Shown here piece after piece: positions 6,989 through 16,443 of a stretch of DNA of 43,992 bases (position 1 is its first letter; every line of letters begins with the position of its first letter). The stretch comes from UBA1181 sp963619325 (GTDB taxonomy: Bacteria; Bacteroidota; Bacteroidia; Bacteroidales; Paludibacteraceae). A program made the position numbers and the translations under genes. The notes beneath the pieces were generated by a model. That model was given only the letters and a program-made list of their open reading frames with translations. It was not told the origin of the DNA and ran no database searches. The stretch is taken from contig CAVEVQ010000021.1 in NCBI GenBank assembly GCA_963619325.1, forward strand, positions 1-43,992, written 5' to 3'.

Positions 6989-8170
6989 TTATTGCTCCTT
7001 TTGTAAGGTGATTAGCGAATATTGAGGGTTGAGTCCTAACCTTACGGGCATAGCAACGCATCCGATGCCTCTGGAAACGATGATGTATTTTCCGTTTCGT
7101 TCATATTGTCCGTCGTATTGCTCAAAACCGTATTCTGCGGGTGACCATTCCCAATTTCCTATTTTGATACCCATCTGTGCGGCGTGTGTGTGCCCAGACA
7201 GGGTGAGGTCTATGTCGCGAGCATCGCAGATGCTGTCTTTCCAAAATGTGGGGTCGTGGGATAACATTATTTTGCAGGCGAAACCTTCTGTCCCTTTCAT
7301 CGCCTTTTCAATCTTGCAGAAATTGGTTTCTTCCTTTTTCCCCCAGTTTTCCGTTCCAATGATTACGATTGAATCGCTGCCTCGGTGTAGCACTACAGAT
7401 TCGTCTAACAGAAGTTTAAAACCGAAATCTCTGATTTTTTGACGGATCGCCATGCTATTCATCTCCATTAAATCCTCGCTTTCCCAGTCTTGGAAATAGG
7501 TGCTGTAATCATGATTGCCTAAAATAGCCAATTTGGGAATGTCTGGGTTTAGCCGTTGAAAAACGTGTGACCAATTGTTGCATTCTGTGGCGAAAGTGTT
7601 TACCATATCGCCAGTAAAGACAATTAAATCGGGGTTTTGGGCATTGATAGAATCCATGAGAGGCAAGAGCTTTTCTTGCGAAAAAGCAAAAGTACCTAAA
7701 TGAGCGTCGCTGATTTGCGCTATTTTGAAACCATCAAAGGCAGAGGGAAGGTTCTTCATTGGAACATTGTAGACTCCCTTCTCGAAGTTGAAGCGTGTGA
7801 AGAATATACTGTGAAGAATGGTGAGCGCACAGACTGCCGCCAACACATACCCAGTGTTTTGTATTTTTCTCCATCTTTTTTTTGTTAGAAAAAAGATTAA
7901 GTCGCAGGTGCAAAATGCCAATTTCGGAATATAAACCAGGCCTAACACAGCAACAAACATAATAAGCCTGAAATTAGTTTCAGGAGAAAACACATAATTG
8001 ATGTTTGTCAGAATAGTCAGCGAGACGATGATGAAATACGCTGATATGACCCAATGCAAGATGCTAGTTGATTTTGTAACCCAATGTTTCATGAACCTAC
8101 GGTAGAGGTAATAGTCGGGCAGCAAAACCAATAAAATCAAGAATATCAGAAATACAGTGTATACGTGCAT
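6989..8170 (-). CDS. Membrane-anchored metallophosphoesterase (YaeI/YkuE type)
   Basis: A 393-residue protein. The start MHVYTVFL at 8170 lies 13 bases after the rlmD stop; the longer reading would overlap rlmD. Residues 1-125 contain about four hydrophobic membrane segments (roughly 1-17, 38-56, 65-90, 105-122). The rest is a calcineurin-like phosphoesterase with all metal-binding motifs: ISDAHLG, VFTGDMVN, LGNHDYS, MLSHDP and LSGHTHAAQMG. Relatives of this class hydrolyse phosphoesters, in some cases UDP-diacylglucosamine-like or other lipid-linked substrates; the substrate here is unknown. The catalytic domain probably lies against the membrane. It is the middle gene of the leftward unit. 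Confidence 0.88.
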   Translation of the reverse strand: MHVYTVFLIFLILLVLLPDYYLYRRFMKHWVTKSTSILHWVISAYFIIVSLTILTNINYVFSPETNFRLIMFVAVLGLVYIPKLAFCTCDLIFFLTKKRWRKIQNTGYVLAAVCALTILHSIFFTRFNFEKGVYNVPMKNLPSAFDGFKIAQISDAHLGTFAFSQEKLLPLMDSINAQNPDLIVFTGDMVNTFATECNNWSHVFQRLNPDIPKLAILGNHDYSTYFQDWESEDLMEMNSMAIRQKIRDFGFKLLLDESVVLHRGSDSIVIIGTENWGKKEETNFCKIEKAMKGTEGFACKIMLSHDPTFWKDSICDARDIDLTLSGHTHAAQMGIKIGNWEWSPAEYGFEQYDGQYERNGKYIIVSRGIGCVAMPVRLGLNPQYSLITLQKEQ

Positions 8171-8183
8171 TGTTATGGATTTG

Positions 8184-9596
8184 TTAACGATGTTCGAGAG
8201 CCACAACATTCTCGACGTGGTGTGTATGAGGAAACATATCCACGGGTTGAATGGCAGTGACTTTGTACTTGGTATCTAACAGATTCAAGTCGCGCGCCTG
8301 TGTGGCAGGATTACAACTGACGTAGACGATACGTTTAGGCTCGGCGTTCAGAATGGTCTCAACGACATCAGGGTGCATACCGTCGCGAGGGGGGTCTGTG
8401 ATGATGACGTCTGGTTTCCCGTGTTGTGCGATGAATTCGTTCGTGAGAATGTCTTTCATATCACCTGCGTAGAATAATGTATTGTCGATGTGATTATTCA
8501 ACGCATTGACTTTGGCATCTTCTATTGCTTCAGGCACATATTCAATTCCGATTACCTTCTTTGCTAATCTTGATACGAAGCAAGCGATAGTACCAGTGCC
8601 AGTATAAAGGTCGTATACTAACTCATTCCCAGTCAACTGCGCAAAATTGCGTGCTACTTTGTATAGCTCGTAGGCTTGCGGACTGTTCGTTTGGTAGAAT
8701 GATTTCGGGCCGATTTTGAATTTCAGTCCTTCCATTTCTTCAAAAATATGGTCTCTACCTTTGTAGACGATGGTCTCTTGGTCGGTGATAGTGTCATTGC
8801 ATTTCTCGTTGATTACATATATTAAGGAAGTAATCTGAGGAAATTTTTCTACGAGGTGGTTGAGCAGGCTTTCTCTTGCTTCTTTATCTTCGTGAAAGAA
8901 GACTACGGTGAGCATGATTTCTCCCGTACTGGCTGTTCTGACGATGATGGTACGCAGGAATCCCTCTTTATTCCTCAAGTCGAAGAAAGTCAGATTGTGT
9001 TCTGAGGCATACTCTTTGATGCAATCCCGGATTTGGTCGCACACCTCGTCTTGAAGATAGCATTTCTCAATGTCCAACACTTTGTCAAACATGCCAGGAA
9101 TGTGGAACCCGAGTCCGTTCATATTTTCAGTTTCGAAACTAACGCCAGATGCGACCTGTTCGTAGGTGAGCCATTTCTTGTTTGTGAAGGTGAACTCTAA
9201 TTTGTTTCTGTATCTAATGATGTTCTTAGATCCGATGATAGGGGAGATTTCGGGCAACTCAACTTTTCCGATACGAAGAAGATTGTTGTAGACTTGGTCT
9301 TGTTTAGCCTTTAATTGGTCTTCGTAGGGCAGAATTTGCCATTTGCAACCACCACATACACCGTAATGGGAGCAGAACGCTGTTTCTCTTCTCTCAGAAT
9401 ATTTTTTGATATTGACTACCCGACCCTCCATATAGCTGTTTTTCTTACGAGTGATTTGGAGGTCTACCACGTCGCCTGGCACAACAAATTGGGTGAAAAC
9501 GACCATGTCATTCACCTTAGCAATCGCTTTCCCTTCGTTAGCGACCCCTGTGATTGTTATATTCTCAAGAAGTGGTAATAGCTTTTTCCTTGCCAT
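8184..9596 (-). CDS. rlmD: 23S rRNA (uracil-C5)-methyltransferase, RlmD/TrmA family
   Basis: A 470-residue protein (the E. coli enzyme is about 430). Order of parts: an N-terminal TRAM domain (residues 1-65; ITGVANEGKAIAKVND), an iron-sulfur motif CSHYGVCGGC (Cys75, Cys81, Cys84, with Cys near 164 as likely fourth ligand), then a SAM-binding domain (VYDLYTGTGTIACFVS) and the C-terminal block DPPRDGMHPDVVETIL...YVSCNPATQARDL that carries the catalytic Cys of the SCNP motif. The family makes m5U in 23S rRNA (U747 or U1939) or in tRNA; the Fe-S motif supports the RlmD/RlmCD type, but the exact target base cannot be read from sequence. First gene of the leftward unit. Confidence 0.92.
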   Translation of the reverse strand: MARKKLLPLLENITITGVANEGKAIAKVNDMVVFTQFVVPGDVVDLQITRKKNSYMEGRVVNIKKYSERRETAFCSHYGVCGGCKWQILPYEDQLKAKQDQVYNNLLRIGKVELPEISPIIGSKNIIRYRNKLEFTFTNKKWLTYEQVASGVSFETENMNGLGFHIPGMFDKVLDIEKCYLQDEVCDQIRDCIKEYASEHNLTFFDLRNKEGFLRTIIVRTASTGEIMLTVVFFHEDKEARESLLNHLVEKFPQITSLIYVINEKCNDTITDQETIVYKGRDHIFEEMEGLKFKIGPKSFYQTNSPQAYELYKVARNFAQLTGNELVYDLYTGTGTIACFVSRLAKKVIGIEYVPEAIEDAKVNALNNHIDNTLFYAGDMKDILTNEFIAQHGKPDVIITDPPRDGMHPDVVETILNAEPKRIVYVSCNPATQARDLNLLDTKYKVTAIQPVDMFPHTHHVENVVALEHR

Positions 9597-9775
9597 CTTT
9601 TATAGTTTACTTTTTTAGCCTGTAAATTTACCTAAATTTATGAAAAAGCGAGAAAAAATGGGGTCTAATGTGAAATCCTAAAAATCTTTAAAGGTTATCT
9701 TTTTTTCGTTAAAATAAGTTCCTCTTCTAAGAGAGTATATTTAATTTTCCGCATAAACAAATATGGTATTTAAAT

Positions 9776-12700
9776 ATGGACAAATCGGATAATAAAAAGA
9801 GATACATTGTTGTTGCACACTTTATAGTACTTATCATTATGGAAATTAGCTTTTCGTCACTTAATTTATTTTCGTCGTCTTTTGATTATAGCGTTGCGTG
9901 GAAAGAAGTGGAAAGAATTGCCTATTCCACGCCGAAAACAGCGATAGAAAAGATTGATAATATCAACCAGCATGCGAAGAAGGAGAAAAATGACATTCAA
10001 CGCTTGCGTTGTATCATTGAAAAAGGAAATTTAGGTGAGTTTATTGAAGAAGGTGCTTTTAAGAAAAGTTTGGCGGAAATAGAAGTGTTCAGTAAGGAGG
10101 TGAAAGATCCTGTAACGAAGGCGGTAACAGATTATCTCTTAGGAAAGGCTTATTTGAATTTCTATGATAACAATCGTTGGGTGATTGACGACCGAACAAA
10201 TTTGGCAGATACTATTCCTGAGGATATAGAAGAGTGGACTAAAAATTTGATTTTTCAAAAAATTAGGGATTTGCAAACATCAGCAGTGCAGGTGCCAGAG
10301 GTGAAGACAACGAAAGCCGTGAAGTTTATGTGTTTGTTTGAATTTGGCAAAGACGATGCAAAATATCGTCCGATGTTGTATGATCTTTTATTGAATGACA
10401 TGATGTCTGAGCATGATGTGTGGACAGTAGCTGAGAGAATGGATATGCGTCAGAGGTTGGTTGATTTTCATCGAAGTGACGCTGACAGAAGTGCGTATAC
10501 GCAAGCAAAAATTGATTGGATAGCTGAGAAATATGATCAAAAAAGGGAACGAGATTCTGTTATCTTATCGTTGGAAGAACTTTTGGAAGAAGTGAAAAAC
10601 GAAGAGGTTTCCATGATAGTGCGTGCGGAATTGTGTAAAAATTTCATGAAAGAAGAGTCTTACGACTCAGAATGGACAAAATGTGCTAATAATCTTCGTG
10701 ATGAATTGCCCCTGAAGGTGATGAAACTTGCGAAGGATGGAATCGATGCTTATCCGCAACATCCCGCAACACCCTATTTAAAATCTGTTATTGATAGGGT
10801 GAAACAGCAAAAAGTGAGTGTGGTTTTGCTAAATGAGAGGGTGCAAACTGGTGATACTCTGACGTTTCGTGTAACGTATGCGAATATTACTGATTTAACA
10901 TTGATTTTATGTAGGTATGATGGAGATTATTGGTCATTGGCGCAGAAAAACGACTGGTCAAAAGGGCAATATTGCAAGGAGGTAGCTCGCTATTCTTTTC
11001 AATTGGAAAAGACGAACTATTTTATTGAAAAAGACACTGTTATATCGATTTCAAAGTCTATAAATGAGTATGGATATTACGCTGTAAAGACGAATTTAGA
11101 AGAGAAAAACAAGTTTAATGGAGTTGAGTTTTCAGTAACAGATTTGTATTGTTTGGCGGTTCAGCGAACTTCAAAAAAATACGATTATGTTGTCGTGAAT
11201 GCGAAAAATGGGGAGGCTCTTCAAGGTGTTGAATTGGAGTCTCATTACAATAGCTTTGGAAAAGAATCGGAAAGTAATAGCTCAACGAAGACGGACAAAA
11301 CGGGTGAAGATGGATTTGCTGAGGTGAAATACGAAAAAAAAGGATGTTATAAAACTGTTTTTAAAAATGGCAAAGATGTTTTTCACAGTGTGAAAACAGT
11401 CAACGTCTATGGAGATAGGGAAGTTGATAATAGTTTGCATCGGTGGAATAATGCAGGTGAAGTTGGAGAAATATTTGTGGACCGGGCAATCTATCGTCCA
11501 GGTCAAGTTGTCCATTTTAAAGTGATTTTGTATGAAAGATCGGAAGATAGTTCAAGCATTTTGTCAGATGCCAAAGTGAATGTTGTATTGAAAGATTTCA
11601 ATGGAACAGAAATTGGAAAAAAAGAATTGAAAACCAATGAATTTGGTTCGGCTGCATCTTCTTTTGTGTTGCCTGAAAATTTGTTAGCAGGTAGTTTTTC
11701 TTTGGTCGTTAATAACAAGTATGTCAAGAAAATCCAGTTGGAGGAGTATAAACGTCCGACGTTTGAGATTTTGTTTGAAAAGCCATCAGACACTTATATG
11801 TATGGAGATTCAATAACGATAAAGGGAAAAGTTAATTACCTGATGGGTGCGTCAGTTTCAAACGCAAAGGTCGCCTGCAAGGTGGTTCGCACGCCATTCC
11901 GACGCTATTATATGTACGGACCTGAAGCGGAGACAATTGCGGAATCGGAGATGAATACAGACAAAGAAGGTGGTTTTAGTGTTTCTTTTCGTGCGGAAAA
12001 AGGAAAAGAAGAAAATTGCTTTAAATACAAATATACCATATCAGTAGAGGTTACAGATTCTAATGGAGAGACGCAAGAGAGCGAGACGGATATGTATGTC
12101 GGGGATTACTCCATACTGTTTTCTCTTGATTTAGGTGAATCGTTGACGTTTGATAAATTTGTTGATTTTAGATTCAGAGTTACAAAAATAGATGCTTCTG
12201 GTTTGTCCAATCATAAGGTGGATTATGAAGTAAAAAAAGATAATAAATCCTTGGCTTTTGGTTCGCAAATGTCTGATAATGATGGATATTTCCTATTGCC
12301 AGTAGAAACATCAAAATGGGAGTCTGGGCGGTACGAGATTGTATTAAAGGCAAAAGACGAGAAAGGTCGGGAAGCAGTAGACACATTGAAAACCGTCTTG
12401 TTCCGATTGGAAGATAAATGTCCGCCTGTTTACTCTTTATTGTGGACGGATGGAGTACAGGACGTCTCATTATCAGAGGGGGAAGGTTATACGGTGAGAG
12501 TTGGTTCTTCCTTGGAAGATGCTCATTTATTGGTGATCATAACAGATGAAAAATCAAAATCAACACGTCATTGGTACGATTTGAGCAATGAGATAAAAGA
12601 ATTCAAGTTCGCTTTGGAAGATTCACGAAAAGAGGCGATGAACATTGAGTTCTATTTGGTGCATGAGGGTAAATTGAATTCTCAGAGAATGGTGATTTCT

Positions 12701-15565
12701 CAAAAGGAGAAATTGAAAGAGTTGCCTGTAAGTTTGAGTGTTTTCAGAGATAAGGTGAAGCCAGGCTCAAAAGAATCATGGACGATAACAGTGCCAAAGG
12801 AATATGATGCAGAGATTCTGGCTGCGATGTATGACGCGTCGTTAGATAAGTTTTCCAAGTTGGAATGGTTTTTCTCTCCTGAGTACCGCAAATTCGTGTC
12901 ATTCTTAAATTGGGAGGACATTCCAAATAGAATGGATAAAAATATGTATTATGAAAATGCCGTCAATCAGAGAGATTTTTATCTTTCGTTTGGTCAATGG
13001 ATTCGTATGATGCAAGGTGGATTAGGGAGAGGTCGCAGGTATGGTATGGGAGTAGGAAACTGTTGTATCTTGGCAACTGCTGAAGTGGAATCTGTTAAAA
13101 TGGAATCAGAGGACAGGGATGTTTTGAAGTCTAAAAGAGCGATGCCAAAGCGTCAGAACTCAATTGTTAGTGTTGATGAGTCTTTAGTGGCATCTAATGG
13201 TATCAATAATGATGAATCCGAAGATACAGAAAAAGGGGATATTCCGTTCGATGTGCGTTCTAATTTTCAAGAGACGGCTTTTTTCTATCCTCAGTTGCGT
13301 ACCGATTCAATGGGGAAGACGACGATAAATTTTGAAATGCCGGAAAGTTTGACACGTTGGAATTTCCTTGTATTCGGTCATACGAGAGATTTGCGACATG
13401 GCATGATTGAAAAACAAATTGTTACGCAAAAGGATTTTACGGTTTCACCCAACTTGCCAAGATTCTTCAGAAAAAATGATAAGATGACGCTTACGGCTAA
13501 GGTTGTGAATCTATCTGATGTGGAGCAAAATGGAGAGGTCGTAATTCAGTTCTTAGATCCTGTTACGGAAGAGGTCATTGCTAAGCGTTCGGTTGATTTC
13601 TCTGTTAGCGAAAGGGAAAATAGTGCAGTTAAGGTTGACTTTGAAATTCCTGAGAACTATGATGCGCTTTTAGTAAGGACGATTGCAAAAACAAAAAAGT
13701 TTTCGGATGCAGAGCAAAAATTAGTGCCAGTTCTTTCTGACCGGACAATCGTCACACAGTCTATGCCGATCTATGTGCGTGGGGGACAAACAAAAAAATA
13801 CACGTTCAAAAATTTGGCAGAAAACACGTCTAACACATTGCGCACTAATTTCTTGAAATTGGAATTTTCTAATAATCCGATTTGGTATGCTGTGCAGGCA
13901 CTTCCAACTATTGTTGATGTGGAACATAAAAATGCGAATAGCCTTTCAGCCGCCCATTTTGCGACTGTTCTATCAAGCCATATAGCAAAGTCAAATCCGA
14001 AAATTTTCAATGTTATCAATGCGTGGAAGAATCAAGGAGGCGATGCAAAAACCTTATTGTCACATTTGGAAAAAAATCCAGAGGTGAAGTCTGTTTTGCT
14101 ATCTGAAACTCCATGGGTGATGGAAGCGAAAAACGAAACGGAGATGAAACAACGATTGTCAACTCTTTTTGACCTTAACGTTTTAAACGAGAAATCAGAG
14201 AAGTGGTTGAACGAGTTGAAACAATATCAGTGCGAGAATGGAGGCTATCGTTGGTTGGAAGGAATGAGTCCCAACATGCACACTACCTTGTTTATTTTGG
14301 ATAATTTGGGAAGATTAAAACAAGCTGGGGTGTTAAAGGTGGACGGATCGTTGAATGAGAGTATTGAGAAAGCATTGAAGTATTTAGACACAAAAATAGA
14401 AGAGGAGTACGAACGTAAGATACAATGGGATGTAAATTGGAAGAAGCATGCTACCATAGGTATATATGAGTTATATTATTTCCAAGTACGAAGTATGTTT
14501 TCCGAGACAAAGAATTTTGCGGTTAATGGTGAAGCCTACAAATTCTACTATGGTCTGATGAAGAAACAATGGGCTGGGTTGTCCCTTTTAGGCAAGTCTT
14601 TGGCAGCGACAGCACTCTACAGAGGGGGAGATAAAGAGATTGCAAAAAAGATTGTAAATTCTCTCCGCGAGTATTCTACCTTGTCCGACGAGATGGGTAT
14701 GTATTGGGTGAAGAACGTGAATGGATATTTGTGGCAGGATGCCGCGGTGTCAACTCATACTCGCATTATGGAGGCTCTGGCTTTGGTGGACTATAATAAA
14801 GAGGAGCAAGACAACCTTCGTTTGTGGTTGTTGAACCAAAAGAGAACTCAGAATTGGGACAATGTAATTGCCAATGTTGACGCTTTGAACGTTTTACTCC
14901 TTTCGGGATCCGATTGGGTTCAAAAAGAGAATGATGTTTTGATTTCTGTGGGAGGAGATGTGGTGAAAACGGAAAATGCAGAAGTAGGAACTGGTTATCT
15001 CACGAAAGTTTATTCAGAAGAGTCTGTATCATCAAAATTAGCAGACGTGCAGTTGACGAGTTCCAAAGGAGGTAATATCTCATGGGGGGCTATGTATTGG
15101 CAGTTTGAGGAGAATTACGATAAGGTGCAGAAGAGTAAAAATGCGTTGCATATTGAGCGACAGATAATGTTGCAACAAGAGAACAATGGTCAGACAGTCC
15201 TCAAGAAAATTGACCCTAAAATGAATTTGAAGGTGGGCGATAAATTAGTTGTTCGCATTACATTGAGGGTGGATCGAGATATGGACTATGTAGTTCTGAA
15301 AGATCAGAGGGCGAGTTGTTTAGAGCCAACAACGCAAAAATCGGGCTACCGTTGCGAAGATGGCATTTGTTTCTACATGTCGCCTAAGGATGCTGCAATG
15401 TATTATTACTTTGAGCATCTTTCGAAAGGGACATTCGTCTTTGAATATCCGTCATGGGTTACGCATGCGGGAGATTTCACGACTGGGCTTGCCACCGTGC
15501 AGTGTCTCTATGCATCGGAGTTTTTGTCAAATTCTGCTTCAGAGAAAATACACATTGTAAAATAA
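9776..15565 (+). CDS. Alpha-2-macroglobulin-like protein without a thioester motif
   Basis: A 1929-residue exported protein. Residues 10-30 are a hydrophobic signal or anchor; there is no lipobox Cys. Residues 40-340 are helical and charged. An MG2-type domain starts near 563 (GEIFVDRAIYRPGQVVHFKV), with more macroglobulin beta domains to about 1050. A Gly/Arg- and then Asp/Glu/Ser-rich stretch (about 1079-1158) is at the place of a bait-like region, followed by the A2M domain (ETAFFYPQLRTDSMGK near 1166). The helical thioester-bearing domain region spans about 1380-1640, but where family members have CxEQ the sequence is VDVEHKNANSLS (residues 1380-1391), so the thioester cannot form. Bacterial macroglobulins are thought to trap proteases in the periplasm; a thioester-less form would act without covalent capture. 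No pbpC partner is next to it; envelope genes follow. Confidence 0.9.
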   Translation: MDKSDNKKRYIVVAHFIVLIIMEISFSSLNLFSSSFDYSVAWKEVERIAYSTPKTAIEKIDNINQHAKKEKNDIQRLRCIIEKGNLGEFIEEGAFKKSLAEIEVFSKEVKDPVTKAVTDYLLGKAYLNFYDNNRWVIDDRTNLADTIPEDIEEWTKNLIFQKIRDLQTSAVQVPEVKTTKAVKFMCLFEFGKDDAKYRPMLYDLLLNDMMSEHDVWTVAERMDMRQRLVDFHRSDADRSAYTQAKIDWIAEKYDQKRERDSVILSLEELLEEVKNEEVSMIVRAELCKNFMKEESYDSEWTKCANNLRDELPLKVMKLAKDGIDAYPQHPATPYLKSVIDRVKQQKVSVVLLNERVQTGDTLTFRVTYANITDLTLILCRYDGDYWSLAQKNDWSKGQYCKEVARYSFQLEKTNYFIEKDTVISISKSINEYGYYAVKTNLEEKNKFNGVEFSVTDLYCLAVQRTSKKYDYVVVNAKNGEALQGVELESHYNSFGKESESNSSTKTDKTGEDGFAEVKYEKKGCYKTVFKNGKDVFHSVKTVNVYGDREVDNSLHRWNNAGEVGEIFVDRAIYRPGQVVHFKVILYERSEDSSSILSDAKVNVVLKDFNGTEIGKKELKTNEFGSAASSFVLPENLLAGSFSLVVNNKYVKKIQLEEYKRPTFEILFEKPSDTYMYGDSITIKGKVNYLMGASVSNAKVACKVVRTPFRRYYMYGPEAETIAESEMNTDKEGGFSVSFRAEKGKEENCFKYKYTISVEVTDSNGETQESETDMYVGDYSILFSLDLGESLTFDKFVDFRFRVTKIDASGLSNHKVDYEVKKDNKSLAFGSQMSDNDGYFLLPVETSKWESGRYEIVLKAKDEKGREAVDTLKTVLFRLEDKCPPVYSLLWTDGVQDVSLSEGEGYTVRVGSSLEDAHLLVIITDEKSKSTRHWYDLSNEIKEFKFALEDSRKEAMNIEFYLVHEGKLNSQRMVISQKEKLKELPVSLSVFRDKVKPGSKESWTITVPKEYDAEILAAMYDASLDKFSKLEWFFSPEYRKFVSFLNWEDIPNRMDKNMYYENAVNQRDFYLSFGQWIRMMQGGLGRGRRYGMGVGNCCILATAEVESVKMESEDRDVLKSKRAMPKRQNSIVSVDESLVASNGINNDESEDTEKGDIPFDVRSNFQETAFFYPQLRTDSMGKTTINFEMPESLTRWNFLVFGHTRDLRHGMIEKQIVTQKDFTVSPNLPRFFRKNDKMTLTAKVVNLSDVEQNGEVVIQFLDPVTEEVIAKRSVDFSVSERENSAVKVDFEIPENYDALLVRTIAKTKKFSDAEQKLVPVLSDRTIVTQSMPIYVRGGQTKKYTFKNLAENTSNTLRTNFLKLEFSNNPIWYAVQALPTIVDVEHKNANSLSAAHFATVLSSHIAKSNPKIFNVINAWKNQGGDAKTLLSHLEKNPEVKSVLLSETPWVMEAKNETEMKQRLSTLFDLNVLNEKSEKWLNELKQYQCENGGYRWLEGMSPNMHTTLFILDNLGRLKQAGVLKVDGSLNESIEKALKYLDTKIEEEYERKIQWDVNWKKHATIGIYELYYFQVRSMFSETKNFAVNGEAYKFYYGLMKKQWAGLSLLGKSLAATALYRGGDKEIAKKIVNSLREYSTLSDEMGMYWVKNVNGYLWQDAAVSTHTRIMEALALVDYNKEEQDNLRLWLLNQKRTQNWDNVIANVDALNVLLLSGSDWVQKENDVLISVGGDVVKTENAEVGTGYLTKVYSEESVSSKLADVQLTSSKGGNISWGAMYWQFEENYDKVQKSKNALHIERQIMLQQENNGQTVLKKIDPKMNLKVGDKLVVRITLRVDRDMDYVVLKDQRASCLEPTTQKSGYRCEDGICFYMSPKDAAMYYYFEHLSKGTFVFEYPSWVTHAGDFTTGLATVQCLYASEFLSNSASEKIHIVK

Positions 15566-15588
15566 GACTGTTTTCATGTTAATTTTCG

Positions 15589-15596
15589 TAACTTTG
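15589..15596 (+). promoter_or_regulatory. Candidate -7 element for the lipoprotein-OmpA pair
   Basis: TAACTTTG lies 24 bases after the macroglobulin stop and about 60 bases before the ATG at 15655. It suggests separate transcription of the next two genes. No clear -33 box. Confidence 0.45.
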
Positions 15597-15654
15597 ACAA
15601 CTATTGGAAAATGAATTAAGTTGGTTTTAAAGTGTTTTGAAAAAATTAAAGCAA

Positions 15655-16434
15655 ATGAGAAAAAACAAAAAAAACAAGATTTTGATTTTTGCGGCAATTT
15701 GTGGATTTCTTCTATCAGGAGCTGCGAGTTGTGTGGAAGACGAATATGATCTTTCCGAGTTGTCTACGGATAGTTTGATGGTTACGACAGCTATAGAAGC
15801 ACCCATCGCAAAGTGTATAATATCAATGGACGATGTGTTTCAACATCGTGGTTCAAAAGGAACTGTGATTAAGTATGATGACTTACTGGGAAAATTAGAC
15901 TCCATCTATGATTTGTCGAAATTCACGAAAGACGATGCTTCTATATTGCCTGGGTATTTTGTGATGGAAGATGGAATTGTTTCAACTGATACGTTGTACG
16001 ATGTGAAAATTAAGGATGTATGTGGAAAGGACAATACGATTGATTCTATCTACACAGCGGAGTTGACCTTTGACGTGGTGAACGAAGTCCCATTGGGAGG
16101 ATCAATAGAGTTCCGTTTCTTAAGAGGGGAAACATTGAATGTGATGGGGGTTGAAACAAGTGTTTATGTGGAGGAAAAATCGCTTAGACGTTCGGTAGAG
16201 GTTTGCCATAGTACGATTGGCACGGATAGAAAATTGCTGTCGGCGGGGAAAAACACATATAAGGTAAGTTACAACGGAGATGATCTTGAAGCGTTAAGTC
16301 GTGTAGAAGACATTGAGATGATTTATAACCTAGATCCTGTTTCTGCGGTGGATGAGTATTATTTATCAAAAGACTATAAAGTGTCTGTCTTTTTATCTGT
16401 TTATATCAAAGCTAAAGTGTTATTGAATGATTAA
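15655..16434 (+). CDS. Lipoprotein of unknown function paired with the OmpA-like protein
   Basis: A 259-residue lipoprotein precursor: basic MRKNKKNK, hydrophobic core ILIFAAICGFLLSG, and lipobox GAASC with Cys26. An in-frame TTG at 15637 would add six residues; the ATG is preferred because it gives a normal-length signal. The mature part is rich in beta-type alternation (for example IDSIYTAELTFDVVNEVPLGGSIEFRFL) and acidic near the start (VEDEYDLSELSTDS). I do not recognise a named family. It ends 9 bases before the start of the DUF5723/TSP3/OmpA gene, so the two are almost surely co-transcribed, and a joint role at the outer membrane is likely but inferred. Confidence 0.75.
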   Translation: MRKNKKNKILIFAAICGFLLSGAASCVEDEYDLSELSTDSLMVTTAIEAPIAKCIISMDDVFQHRGSKGTVIKYDDLLGKLDSIYDLSKFTKDDASILPGYFVMEDGIVSTDTLYDVKIKDVCGKDNTIDSIYTAELTFDVVNEVPLGGSIEFRFLRGETLNVMGVETSVYVEEKSLRRSVEVCHSTIGTDRKLLSAGKNTYKVSYNGDDLEALSRVEDIEMIYNLDPVSAVDEYYLSKDYKVSVFLSVYIKAKVLLND

Positions 16435-16443
16435 TGACGTAAG

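Noticed and set aside
7029..7442. A 137-residue plus-strand frame opposite the phosphoesterase gene.
   Set aside because: It lies antisense to the conserved GNHD/GHTH-coding part of that gene and its translation shows no domain.
15360..15560. Many secondary open frames inside large genes (for example within the macroglobulin, OmpA, rho and miaB genes).
   Set aside because: They overlap confident genes in other frames, lack recognisable domains or upstream signals, and have composition expected of shadows.
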